From Membranipora membranacea (lineage: Eukaryota > Bryozoa > Gymnolaemata > Cheilostomatida > Membraniporidae), in contig OU612065.1 of the NCBI GenBank assembly GCA_914767715.1, positions 6,016,001-6,076,000 on the forward strand: a DNA stretch of 60,000 bases, in the 5' to 3' direction. Of this stretch, positions 1 to 20,212 are shown piece after piece (the stretch's first letter is position 1; the number at the start of each line of letters is the position of its first letter). Made by a program: the position numbers and the translations under genes. The notes below the pieces were generated by a model. The model was not told where the DNA came from. It worked only from the letters and a program-made list of their open reading frames with translations, and did no database searches.

Positions 1-40
1 TATCCGAATATTGGTGCGGAATGTAGATGGAATATCTTAC

Positions 41-916
41 CTCTTTTTTCAGACATCTATTGACTGCAGTATCTAATTCATTACAGGCACCAAAAAACTT
101 GGTGAAACTTCTCTGAAATAAAATAATGTTATTTAACAAAACACAACATACACCTCATATTCAATTCAATTATACTTCCAAGAGCCTTGTTTCTGAAATC
201 CAGATTTGAAGGTATTACAATGGATGGTTCAGCAAATCAAGGACCACAATTTGTCTTGATGGGGTGGAGTCGTCCTCCCTTTATGTATGGGCAGAAAACC
301 CCAAAGCCACTTATATACACGCATCAAGTGATCACTCTGATGTAAATAACTCATTTCAGGCATCAGAAAGCAGGTTGTTTGTGTTCACATACAAAATGCA
401 TGGCTGTTAAGTACTACGAACATGGACAGTTTCTCAGGTTCATGATAAGAGATTCAACTGGCTTTGCAGTGCATAAGATAGAAGTAGGAGGTTGCTTGGT
501 GATTAAAGTGTGGTTTTTAAATCCTACTGCAGTCCATTGACTTACCGGGTTTGTTGGGCCCCAGGTGGACCCCGACCTGCCTACAAACTGAGGGCAACCT
601 GACACGTTAAATTGCAGCCTCACCCTTATGACGATCAATATCTTGCTGGTCATGCTTCGGGATGTGTTTTGTATTAAGACCTAATTTTAACCATTTAACA
701 ACAAAAAGATCTAAGAATACAAGTGATCTAGTAAAAGCAGAACAACACTGGACACTTTATTTAATTAGGTGCTCCAATCAGCAACTCCTGAGATTACTAA
801 GTACTGGCCTTACTGGTTCTTTTACTGGTTCTTACCTCAGCATGACATTTCTCTAATGCAGCAATCATCTCATTGCACTGAGGTGTGTGAAGATGGGAGG
901 CGAGATTTGTATGCAT
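41..916 (-). CDS. CMC2: CMC2-like twin-CX9C mitochondrial protein, 5' part (runs off window)
   Basis: Two coding exons are visible: 836-916 (27 codons, ATG at 914-916) and 41-112 (24 codons). Both end in GTAAG donors; exon 2 has a TTTCAG acceptor, and the join is phase 0. Exon 1 begins MHTNLASHLHTPQCNEM and carries C14-x9-C24. Exon 2 carries KFFGACNELDTAVNRC with a second C-x9-C. The order MHxxLxxHLHTxxC...KFFGxCNxxD matches the CMC2 family, whose members are small (about 80 aa) intermembrane-space proteins oxidised by Mia40 and needed for cytochrome c oxidase biogenesis. The last 20-30 residues lie left of the window. The gene diverges from PIK3C3. The family call is from remembered sequence; the exon structure is seen directly. 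Confidence 0.88.
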
Positions 917-2766
917 GCTCCTCTATGAAACAGATTTCAGACAAGAAGTTCTAGGTTCTGTAACAAACATCAATATGCTAGGTAATTTTAATTCATTTAG
1001 TCAACCAGCCAAGCCGCTTGAAAACAAGACATATTTCCGTTCAGTCTCTGAGAATTCCAGTTCAGATTTATCTATGATGAGAATTGAGGATTTTCTGTTC
1101 ATAGGTTATGAGTGTTCTTCAGTTTTTGTATTGAGTATAGGATGAGATCCGTTTGCCTGACTATAATATTACGCTTTGGCATGTGGGTATTCATTAGTTT
1201 TTGTTAAACGTTATTATGTCAACTGATGCTTTATCAGGCTATTTTGTCACTAAAAATTAGGTAGATTTCAGTGAGCGGTTATCTCGATCGAAAATGCCTC
1301 AGTTAGATCAGGACTTTATCCAAGAATATAGTCTATACATCAAACAAGAGGATTTTTTTCAATATCCTAGTCAATAAATATTATCTTGGCCTGCATCTCG
1401 TATTTAATAATTTATTATGAACCTCGCAGTTTTGGGCATCTGCGGGAGGTTTCTGGCTATAATATTGGCCTAATTGTCTCATCTAAATACAAAATTGAAA
1501 TGTGTTCATTTGATTCCAGAGTATTTTACATTAATTTATTAATATTCAAGTATTTGTCTCCTGCAATATGAGCCCATCAGGATGCCTATCTGGTTTAGGC
1601 ATTCGGATGCGATTTTCGTAACTAACAGCTGCCAAATAGGGATTTGTTAGCATATAATTGAGTCCGGGCGTGAGTTGAATAGGGGCGGATGGGTTGGTCA
1701 CACTCATCATCATGGCTTGGAAAAGGAAAAATTACTGTAGCAAACCCATCCAGAAAGGTGTGCTGTGATCAGAACCCATCCGTTACTGGCAACCACAAAT
1801 GGCCAAATAGTCTTTCTTTTCATTATTTCTTAGTCAATTTCATTATTATCCACGACTAACCTGGACTTAACTACTATAGAAGCTCAGGCATCTAAGACAT
1901 GCAAGCCAGTATCTTGACATGAGCTTTGCACGCCCTAGGGGTCCATGGAAAGAATTGCAAAATCTGGTTATCATCTTTGAATCAGTTATTTTCAGTGGGC
2001 TAGAAAGGCAGTACAGGGATTCCTTGACACCTAAGCCTTGATTCATAGGTATCTGAATTTTCAGTCATGCTCACTATGCTCAATGGAGTGGAGTCCAATG
2101 CTTTGCCATTGATTGAAGGAATGTCCATGATAAATAAACCATCCCCTCTTCCCCCCCCCCCCCCCATAAAGCAAAGGCATCTGGAGGTGCAAGCATTTGA
2201 ATTTTACCAATCTGCTTTGGAGGGGTGAGGGTTGGTTGATCATTGGTACTAGCAGAGTATATATGCTTGTGACTCCAGATGTCTATTATTCATCATAATA
2301 TATATATGCACAGCACTGCTGTGTGTGTGTCTGTCACTTGCTTGTGTGATTCTCAGCTTGGATATGCCAGTATTCATATGCTTCAACAACAAGATCATAC
2401 ACACAGTATACATACTCTTCTAATGCTGACACATACAATCATTTTCAATAAATTACCTGAGACTCTGTGGCGAAGGAAGGCTAGGAATTCTTGTATCTAG
2501 TTAGTATAGCAGGAAAACGAAACCTGCATTTTATAATAAAGTTGACCTTGACATAGCAGAATATAGCAATTAGCTATTCACAAGAAGGCCTATATTAGGT
2601 CTCCAAAAACACATCAAAGTTTTTGGCAGGAGCTTTACTAAGCATTTCCTGCAGTCATCAAAATAAAGCAACTTTGTACTAATTCTAATTCTTTCAATCT
2701 GGATTTTGTTTCATGGGCTTTCAAGCACTATTATATGAGTCAGGTCACATGGTAGTGGTATAAACC
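917..2766. other. Intergenic spacer between CMC2 and PIK3C3 (head-to-head)
   Basis: About 1.85 kb between two divergent start codons, so promoters for both genes should lie here. An AG acceptor-like site just upstream of the CMC2 ATG could mean a non-coding first exon. The spacer also holds a 15-base C run near 2151-2165. No open frame with exon-like borders was recognised. Confidence 0.5.
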
Positions 2767-10834
<8,068 letters not shown>

Positions 10835-11560
10835 GAAATCATGACACAGTGAATCAACACAAGGAAGTCAGATCATGACTGAGGACAAGGAAAACATGGA
10901 CTCTTTGAATCAACAAAGGGCATATTTGGCTTTAGCAAGAAGTTGACATAATTAATTCCTGAATGTTGAAACTGATGATGTAACTTTTGATATTCACTGT
11001 AAAATACTGATGACATAATGGTGCTCCCTCATCCTGACAAAGTTTTCTGGATTCAATTATATTTTTGTCTTTGTTTACTTAATGACATTAACCATCACCA
11101 TCATTTTTGAGATGATTTTGGAATTATTGTTGCCTGGGATTTTTCCATTTGGTAAACATGTTTGTGTCCCGGCTTGGGATTGGTTTAATTTGCAGTATTT
11201 AACTTTTTTAATAATATGGAGTGGAAGCTACTGAGCAACTAGCTAGTTCTACAGGTAAAAAAGAGGAAATTGATACTAGCACCAAACATAATCAGAAAAT
11301 ACTTCAGCTACAACAGGAGCTCAATTGACGAAATGTGAAACAGAATCAAACGCGATTATCTATGATAATACAGAACAGTGGATTATTGCAAAAGACATGA
11401 TTAGAAAAGATAAAAAAAAAGAAAAAAAAACTAAGCTACTCATAAAACTGCCTGATTCAGTACGAAGGTTCTGATTCTTATTAGCCCTGATTCAACATTA
11501 GAGATCACAATGTTAATACACTGCCGGTAATCTCACCAGCCAATGAAAATTACAACATCA
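10835..11560. other. Convergent 3' flanks of PIK3C3 and VPS9D1-like gene
   Basis: About 0.7 kb between two stop codons on opposite strands, holding both 3' UTRs. On the minus strand an ATTAAA (plus-strand TTTAAT near 11206-11211) lies about 350 bases after the VPS9D1-like stop and is a candidate polyadenylation signal. I saw no AATAAA for PIK3C3. Confidence 0.45.
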
Positions 11561-11682
11561 TCAAAGTGTGAGAAGATACTGGACTGCCATGAGAAATGTT
11601 GAGAGAGAATAACCTTCTTCTTCCATCAAATACCTGAAAATGAAACACATTAGTAATAATGAATTGTTGCTAACAATAAAAG

Positions 11683-11730
<48 letters not shown>

Positions 11731-14700
11731 AGAAATTTGATAAATTGATGAGTTCAGGCCTTCTCATAAGATATCTGTCCAATTCTGAACCAGATTTCAG
11801 CAATAATTGTCAATAATGAGTTGCAAGAAGCAATTTCGATAATAAAATTTGGTCAATATTCAATATACACATATGTATTATATTCAATATACACATATGT
11901 ATTATATTCAATTCAATATATTATACTCAATATGCAGGTTAATTATGGACTAGCCATATGTATGCGAGTCAATATTCGAATTAATGACAGGGATGTCATA
12001 TGATAGCTGTATTTATAGGAGAAGCTTGGTCACTTACTCCGGTGGAATAAATTCTTCCATCATTGCACACTGAGAGAATATCTGAGGAACCTCACTCTTC
12101 ATAACAATATAGCAGATTATCGGCAACAAGTCATCAGCTCCCCTGAAAAACACACAGGTCATTAAGTATGATTCCTAATACCTTGTGACTCATGTAACAT
12201 TGTGGGGAGCTTTGAAGATAGAAGACAACACACACCAGCCACAAATAAGATGTATCATTTACACATATACATGTACCAATGCAATTTATTTATGTATTGA
12301 CTTCTACGTGTAACAGTCAGTCCCCTCAGGTCTGGGTCAGGAACATGCTGTATTCATTCCAACAACTTACATTGGTTCATTCTCGCCTTTAGCTTGGAAA
12401 TAAGCAGCAGTAGTCTCAACAACTCCTCGGTTCACTTTCACTGGAATGATGAAAGTGAAGATATCTGTATAATTGTCACAAATTACCGCCTTTCTAGTCA
12501 GCAAGAACGCATATAATCATATGTGAACAGAGATTGGACTATGAGCAACCATTGTCTACACTCTTCCGCTACAAAGTACTGGTAAACAAATATCATAGCC
12601 TTACTTAAACAAAATGTGCACATGTTTACCTGAGCAAGACATTTTCTGAAGTGGAGAAAATGCAGAAGTTATGGTCTGAAGTTGTCTGACCAGGTGATTG
12701 TAACATTCGCCTTGAGTGTCAAGACACCATTTTTCCTTCACTTTAAGAGCGCTAATGTCTTTGGGCATATAATCTGTCATCACCTCCGCCATCCTGCATT
12801 CCTTCTCAAGATTTGCTAACCTATTGCAGAAAACCATAAAAGCTTACCTAAGACTTTTTCAGAAAATTTTTATTTTTCAAATTAAATTGTAATTTGTCTA
12901 TGATGTAATTACTAAAAATAAACAACTTCAACTTTATATTGAGGTCCCAGCAAAGAAGAAAAGGTTGAGGTAACATATTCATGAAATGGTATCCAATTAT
13001 TTTAATGATGACGCTGTTTAACCTACCTGTAGAGGAACTGCAGCTCATCACCTAACACACCGAAAATGTGCTGCTGCATGACATCATGAATGATGTCACA
13101 TCCCTCTGTGCAGTTCATGTCATCATAAGCCAACATGAACAAAGTCTTCAATGTATACATCGTCTGGTGAATTATTTTGTTTGCTTCACCTAACTTCTCT
13201 TGCATACTTTCAGATAATGACTGCACTTCTTCCAGGTCGTCAACTCTTTTCTCCCTCTGAACGTCCGAGAGCTGGCTTTCCGTTCTAGGTAGTGTTGTAT
13301 GTGGTTGTTCTGAACTTGAGGGTTCATCGTTCAGATTTTCTTCGTCAGAGTCGAACAACGAATCCATATCATCAGTTTCCTCACGTTTCGAAGATTTTGT
13401 TGTGGCAATATCATCAAGGTTTTTCACTGTTTTTTTCGTTTTAGCTATCGCTAAATTAACTTGATCTGCAGACTCTTCGCAAGCTTCCGCAAAATTGTTA
13501 TTTGTGGGCGCGCCTTCAGTATTGTCACTGATTTCCAGTTCTAATTCTTGTACAGCTTCATCAGACAGTACTGTAGCTCTATACTCATAGGGCACTGAGA
13601 CACACTCTGTGATCAGCTTACCATACTTGATATGTAGTGGTGATGCTATATCTTTCACTTGTTTTTCACAATCTTGGGCTATGACAGCTAGGGGATGAGT
13701 AGTACTCCTATAATAGCAAAAAGGATGAGAATGTTGATGGTAAAATTCCAGAATAGATGCAGGTGCAAAAGCCAATGTAGGTAGTAGTAAATCGCATTAG
13801 GTTTGTAAAATAGTGTAGCATCTAAGAAAGGAGTCATGAATCTAATATGTAATGAACTATATGAACCACCCTTGTGTCAGCATCACTCAATTCACTCACC
13901 GTAGGACAGATTTACAGAACTCTGTGGTATTGTGCAGGTTGATAGATCCGCCTTCACTAAGCTTTCCTTTCAGCGTCAGAGGCCATTTCTATAGGTAGGG
14001 AATGTTATAAATCACTCAAACGAAAAACATAGGAAAGACTCTCCACTATAATATAATCATGATGTCAAACTTTCTGTTATAAACAAGTAATGGGCGATAA
14101 ATAGTAGCTTACAAGTCGGTACTAGAACATACCGTCATACAGCAGTCTGTAGATAATAAAATTGTAGAGGTCTTAATCCAGTGATCAGATTTTAAGTTTG
14201 TACATATTCAAGACTCACATATTTATCATCATGTAGGTAGATGGTGGTCAAAAGGTCATTGTGTTGTTTCTTCTTGGTAGCATCAGAAAGCCTGAGGGAT
14301 GCAATCCTTCGGTCAGCAAGATTTTTTAGCCTTTGCTGACGCTCAAATAATCTATCATCAAGCACTGATTTCCTTCTCTTGGCTATCTCCATATTCTCCA
14401 TCATTCGTTTTTGTAAACTCAAAGTCTGTTGAAAAATTACAGTTGATATGAACACATATAAGACATTACGTCATATAGATATCAGCAAGGAATCTTGCTA
14501 GTTTAAAAAAGAAAATCACTGAATCCAGTTAAAATCTACATATTTTATGAATTACCAGATTTGCTCTTCTGGCAGGGTCAGATTGCATATTCTCGACTCG
14601 TTTTCTGTGAGTTTCAAGCAGGATCTGATTCCTTCGCTTGGCTAATATCTCAGGGTCATCTGTACTATGTTCATTAGAGTTGCTAGCAGATGGATTAGAT

Positions 14701-16143
14701 GGGATAGAATTCTGTGAGGCTGGTAGTCTTGAGGGTGATTTGAAGGCATCCTCAGAAGGCGTCCTTGGCAGCTGAATAGAACTTTGACGTGTTGGCATCG
14801 TTGGGGAATTACAACTGCCAGAACGACTGAGGTTACCCATTATTTTTGTATCTGAGAAAAAAAGATCAATAGAATGCACAAGGTAAAAAAAATCAGCTTA
14901 TGCTTTGCCTGTGATGCAATGGCTGTCGATACATGGAGCTGACTATTTTTATATCATTTATTATCACCATCATCATCATCAAACTATCATTCACTTTCCA
15001 AGATGCAATTACATACACAATGTAAAAGTTCAAGGTCTAGGGATTATCCTACCTGGATTGGTACAGTATTCTACTACTCTCTCAGCACAGTCTCGAGCCA
15101 ACTTTGCCAGCTTCAGGCGCATATGATAGTTCTCTGCATTCATGCCTAGAAACAAACATAATAAGGTCATTGTATGTGTACACTTATATGTACACATAAT
15201 GCATTTTAGTAAAATGAGAAGTTTTGTACATCATCACTTACGAAAGCCATGCAGATTTTTATGTTAATACAATGTGAAGGTAATCTAACAAGTAATCCTC
15301 ATAGACTCCCAATCATTTTATTCATAACTTCACATTATCATATATACACTGCAGTGGGCTAACATAACAAAAGTAAGGAACTTACTGTTAACCTCTGTTG
15401 ACAGCATAAGGAACACTTTATAGCAACACAGTAAATATTTTCTGTATGCCTCCTATGGAAAAAAATATGATACATCAGCGAAATAATGACGGATAACACT
15501 ACAAGTACCCTCAAGTCTTTAGGTTTTTGATTCCAATTAACCGACAAATTGGTAAAAACTCAAATGATAAGATGACAGATGGAAGTTTCATGAATGAGTT
15601 TTCATGATGACATTCTTCTACCAAATAGCTGGGGTAGGCCTATGATACCATATTATGAAAATGAATATCAGTACTTTTGACTATGAAGATGACATATGAG
15701 CTCAATCATCCTGATCAGTGATATATGACTAGTCATAGTTTATGTGTATCCAATTCAACTTTCACCTATGGTTAACATATTTCTATCATCCCATATTGAT
15801 AGTCGCAAATGGAGTCTAGTGGATATCATCATGGTATCATTGGGTACTCACTGCTTTAACTTCTATATTGACTGGTTAAGACTACCTACCTACTCACTGG
15901 CCAGCAAGGAGTCACTACTAACTACTTAGTACTGAGTGAGAAGATTCAAAGATTGTAATAGAAATGGTATGAAATCAAAATACATAGGACTAGGTACAAT
16001 TTCTAAGTTAAGTGTCACTCCATTGTCATAATTATTGCAATTGATCAACTAAAAGAATAAAATCTTACATAATTCCTCTGCTGATTCTCCATGCTGATTG
16101 CATCTCCTCCCAACTTCATACATTCACTCAAAACCTTCTCCAT
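11561..16143 (-). CDS. VPS9D1: VPS9 domain-containing protein 1-like Rab exchange factor (11 exons, 648 aa)
   Basis: Exons in coding order: 16069-16143, 15386-15452, 15053-15145, 14556-14851, 14219-14425, 13900-13988, 13027-13707, 12630-12820, 12371-12440, 12038-12142, 11561-11633. All joins are in phase. Residues 1-80 form a helical MIT-like region (EAYRKYLLCCYKVF). Next come an S/P-rich stretch, a basic helical stretch with two AKRR motifs, a long acidic linker (DSLFDSDEEN), and a C-terminal VPS9 domain from about residue 500. That domain has GADDLLPIICYIVMKS and ends EEEGYSLSTFLMAVQYLLTL at the stop. VPS9 domains load GTP onto Rab5-family GTPases at early endosomes. The length is close to human VPS9D1 (631 aa). 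N-terminal similarity is weaker, so orthology is probable rather than certain. The reverse-complement CCAAT boxes near 16435 and 16458 may serve its promoter. Confidence 0.88.
11689..11725. repeat. (AT)n microsatellite beside a dispersed repeat
   Basis: About 37 bases of AT repeat in the last intron of the VPS9D1-like gene. It directly follows a 28-base block (11655-11683) that is also found at 7254-7279 beside another TA repeat. Confidence 0.9.
11857..11904. repeat. Perfect tandem duplication of a 24-bp unit
   Basis: Bases 11857-11880 and 11881-11904 are identical, and each contains the palindrome ACATATGT. The pair lies in the last intron of the VPS9D1-like gene. Confidence 0.95.
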
Positions 16144-18310
16144 TCCACCAATTAGATAGATACATCAATCTGACAATATACCATAACAAGTTGGAGTGCT
16201 CAATCTTAACTCCTTTGGATAATTGAGCGCCTATTCACTTATTTAACTATCTTCAAAGCAGATTGTTTGCTAGATTAATTTTTGATTTCTTGTAGATGAG
16301 AGAAATAAAACTGCATTGCTTCCGGTTTAAAAATAGTAAGAAACTAAACCCTATCTGATTGTGGGGCACTTGAGACACCCTCAAATTATATTATATGGGC
16401 ATAGCTGGATCATGTGACTGAGCTGTGAATTACGATTGGCTTAAAACCTGACAAGTGATTGGCTAACATCTTAATGAGACAAGGCGCATGTTAATAGCAC
16501 ACACACATGCTGGATGATTTCAATAATTTTAACAATCAGGCAGTCACTGCCATACAACGTGTGAATCTGGCTGGGCTCTGTACTGTCTCCTTCTGTGTTC
16601 CCATCATTATTTTAAAGTGACAATCATTCTTCCTACAAACTTGCAAAATTATCAAATATTTTTGTGGCTCTTGTTGACCTGCAACACAAGCTTCGCTTCT
16701 GCTCTGTTGGAATATCATATTTATTTATTTCATTTCGATCTGATCACTGTGGATATTCACGAAGACTCGGGACAATTGAAGACGCAGTAAACGCTCACAT
16801 TGAGGATATAGTCGCATTGGAATCTAATATCATCGGGTTGGTTGCCTTCCCTACATTTCATGTGGAGTCTCAGAGGAGCATTATACCGTTTTGTATTTAA
16901 TAAGGTAAGGGTAGTGGCACCATGAGTCATTATTTGTCAATCGATTAGGCCTTCATTTTAATCATGAAAAAAAAAGCTGAGCTGATTGCCGAGCCGGTCA
17001 CACCGATAGAAAGAACCTTCAACCAAGGAGTTACTCTATGGTTCAACAGCAGAACCAATTACTATATTCTTCAAGTAACAAATAGAAGTGTGTAGTAATA
17101 AAAATACCTGTAGGGCGTATAGAGTTCGTTCCAAATAATGTATAAATTCATTGAAATTTGTAAGCCTAGGTAAAGAAGCTTGAAAATACTTTAGCTGATA
17201 GGCCTATCTCACTTTTTGTCTCATTGCACCCATTTATTAAAAGTAACTGCCCTCCTATATAACACACAGACATGAGCAAGGTAATAGAAGGCAGGCTAAG
17301 CTTTAAGAATTTTCTTAATGGAAAATGGTTTTGTTCAGCAACCGGATAAACATGTAATCATGTGCAATGAATCTGCTAATGTTCGCTGTGTTTGATTATC
17401 ATACAATCAGAGCAAATAATGATATTTATTAAGTGTATGGGTGCAATTTGTCTCTTTTTAAATATTTGGCATTCCTTGGGGAATGCAATGCACTCATGCT
17501 CACTGCCATTCCAAAGGCTTAAGCCGATATATTCTCTCACATGCTGGATTCCACTTAATCTCAATTAAAGTATGCTAGCAAAATAAGGAGCGTTTGCGGC
17601 TGGAAATGGGATATGTTATGATCTGGTATCCAACCATTCAGATCCGCCCCACGCAACTTTAGGGAAAAAGGGGGCAACAATAGACCACAATTGTTGCAAC
17701 TAGATTGAGTTGACAGTTAACATTAGGAAGGGAAGGAAGTATAATTGCTATTTTCTGTATCGAAAACTGGGTTTGCATTCTGCTTTGTAATATCATACAG
17801 GCTCGTAAAATAAGCCTAGAAATATGTAAACAGTTTAGTCCTTGTTTGCATTAGGCACAGTATTTTCCTCTCACAGCTTGATAAGCTTTATCCATACAAA
17901 GCTCCAGCCTTTCCATGTGAAATCTGGCTGAACTGTGTTTCCGCTACCTGCCACCGTTTTTTGTTATGTATTGATCATCTGAACTATTGGGTGCTTATAA
18001 AACAAAAGTGTTTTTAACACCACTAGCACTTGCGAGTCTCGTCAAACACAGAATATGGTATTTCCAGAGACTATTTATAGAGCATCTTCTATATTGAGTT
18101 ATATCAAAGTGTTCACAAGCACCATGTAACAAAATAAAGGACTGATACTACAAGGCAAGATCTCATTTCATATGAAAACACAATTGTGGGATGTTCCAAA
18201 TTCTAATACAGCTGTTTTGCTTATTTTCATACTCATCTAAAGTAAACAACACAGTTACTGATATGAGATGGTGTGGGTGTAATTGAGTGAAACATTCATT
18301 TTGTATGCTG
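16144..18310. other. Spacer upstream of VPS9D1-like gene
   Basis: About 2.2 kb with no gene recognised. It contains inverted CCAAT boxes (GATTGG near 16435 and 16458) suited to the minus-strand gene. A good donor (AAG/GTAAGG at 16904/16905) could end a non-coding first exon of M-Ras. TTAAAGTGACA at 16612-16622 resembles the end of the PIK3C3 intron element. 17022-17041 is a short repeat also seen at 34378. None of these is proven. Confidence 0.35.
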
Positions 18311-18311
18311 A

Positions 18312-18739
18312 TATGCTTGTTTCAAATTTAAATCATTTAATCCGTCCTATGAGCAGTGTCAGCATTTTATCCAGACTCTGATTTTACCTATTCTTACGTA
18401 CAATGCTGAGCTATGGTTTTATTCATGTACCGAAGGTGAACGTAACATGCTGCTCAAACCTTTTACCCGTGCTAAATTCAACTGTGATATTAAGGAACTA
18501 GTCACTCAACGCATTTTTAGAACTGCAGCAGATTTTTATAGAGACCCAGATCATATTGTAAACCAGTGTTATGTGAGCCATAGAAACTGTTTTATTTGTA
18601 GCAAATCGCGAACTGTACGCTTTTTTAACAGCTTTGTGTCCAACAGTATTCGCATTTTAAATGACGCAGCCTTCATGCCACACTAGTTTTACCTCATCAT
18701 TGATGTTGTGTAACCAATAAATCTTATCTTATCTTATCT
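18312..18739 (+). mobile_element. 5'-truncated non-LTR retrotransposon (LINE) 3' end
   Basis: An open frame from 18312 to the TAG at 18684-18686 reads like the C-terminal end of a LINE reverse transcriptase (TLILPILTYNAELWF, then a cysteine-containing C-terminus). It is followed by AATAAA at 18716-18721 and a short (ATCTT)n tail at 18721-18739. A simple-repeat tail is typical of CR1/L2/Rex-type LINEs. The catalytic part is missing, so this is a dead 5'-truncated copy. The terminal tail differs from that of the copy near 33 kb, so the two are different families. Confidence 0.75.
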
Positions 18740-20164
18740 GATCGGTGATCACTTGGCACCAACTTTTGGTAACTAAATGAAATATGCACAAAAGTCAGAA
18801 ATTGAAATCTTTACAGACAATGACATTAGTCGAGAATTTTGAGGCAGATCAATCAAATTTTCCAAAATATCAAAATATAGATCAAAACTCTGTTTTACTC
18901 ATGTTTCTGAGCTGGCTGTTATTGAGACTATTGGACATGAAAAACACCAAAAAACAGATGCAGTTGATTGTTTTACCAATGCCATCTGCATTTCCTGTGG
19001 TTCTCATTATTCACTAACTAAATACTAAATAGATGCAAAAAACCCATCACCTGAAATATTCTATAAGTTGAATTAAACAGCAAGGATTGCTGAGCTCACT
19101 GTCTTTTGGAGCCACACTAAGAATTGTGTCACAAGCAGTGCCAATTCAGCTTGTGCATAGCGTCACCAGGAACTTATAATATCTTAACTTACTTCACAAT
19201 TATTTTGACACATCAAATTTGTTATTGGATTTGATTGATTTTATGAGATTCCTTTATAATTCAGCTTATCAAATTTGGCCTCTATGATTCTTGTAATTTC
19301 AACATTCCTAATAATTGTGAAAGTTCACTGGTAAGTTTAATGTGTTATTATTAGATATTCCGATCTTGCCTTACCATTCCATTGAGAATGAATGAAAGTC
19401 TTCTAAACCATATAGGCTGGGGCATCATGATAATGGATTCATTTTGCAGTAGCAATGCTGGCGCCACAATTTAAATTCAAAGCACCCAGTATAGGGTTGT
19501 CCAAGCTTATTTCTCGGTAAAGGTGATGATCACCTACCAATCAGAAGTGGTTAGAATACTGCCGGTTACTAACCGCCGAGGGCTGAGGCTGCCCTATTTA
19601 TCCTTGCAGTGGCAGGAGGTATATTCTGGTCAACTCTGAATGTTTACTATTGAAACTTGATTTGAGATAGAGCACACACATTGTTTGTGTGTTTTTGCCT
19701 GAAGTCAAAGGGTATGAAACAAAAGCTAAGCAAATATGAACCTCATAGATTTTAGATAACATACTATTGAAATAAAATAAAAAGTCTTTAGTGGGCATCA
19801 AAGATCTATCTTATCCAAATATTTTTCCTACTTTGCCTTGACAACAGTTATTTGACTCGGAAGTTTTAGACCTTCTATGGAATTGATCATGGTCATCAAA
19901 CACAGAAATAATAATCCTGGGTCACACAAACAAGAATCAGCTTTCAAGTGGATGATTTCTCTATGTACAAATTGGTGATTAATAAGTTTTCTGCTGATAT
20001 CACACTTTCACCATCCTTGTACCCCTGATACATAATCTACACGTCTCATATGATGAATCCATCCGAGGCGAATTGATGCCTGACCAGCGATAAAAAACAC
20101 ATTTCATATAAGCGATGACACTCCCATTTACATGATGATAATTTAATCTCCCTTAATTACACAG
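18740..20164. other. Spacer between LINE remnant and M-Ras
   Basis: About 1.4 kb of AT-rich sequence. No exon, RNA gene or element was recognised. Confidence 0.4.
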
Positions 20165-20212
20165 AGCATCAATAAAAAACAAGTGGAGTCACCGGCTTGA
20201 GCTTGGAGGAAC

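Noticed and set aside
414-653. 79-codon minus-strand frame
   Set aside because: It lies in the CMC2 intron and has no matching splice sites or family motif.
13023-13775. Reading the 250-codon minus-strand frame as a single-exon gene
   Set aside because: It is exon 7 of the VPS9D1-like gene (13027-13707); the apparent ATG lies in the intron.
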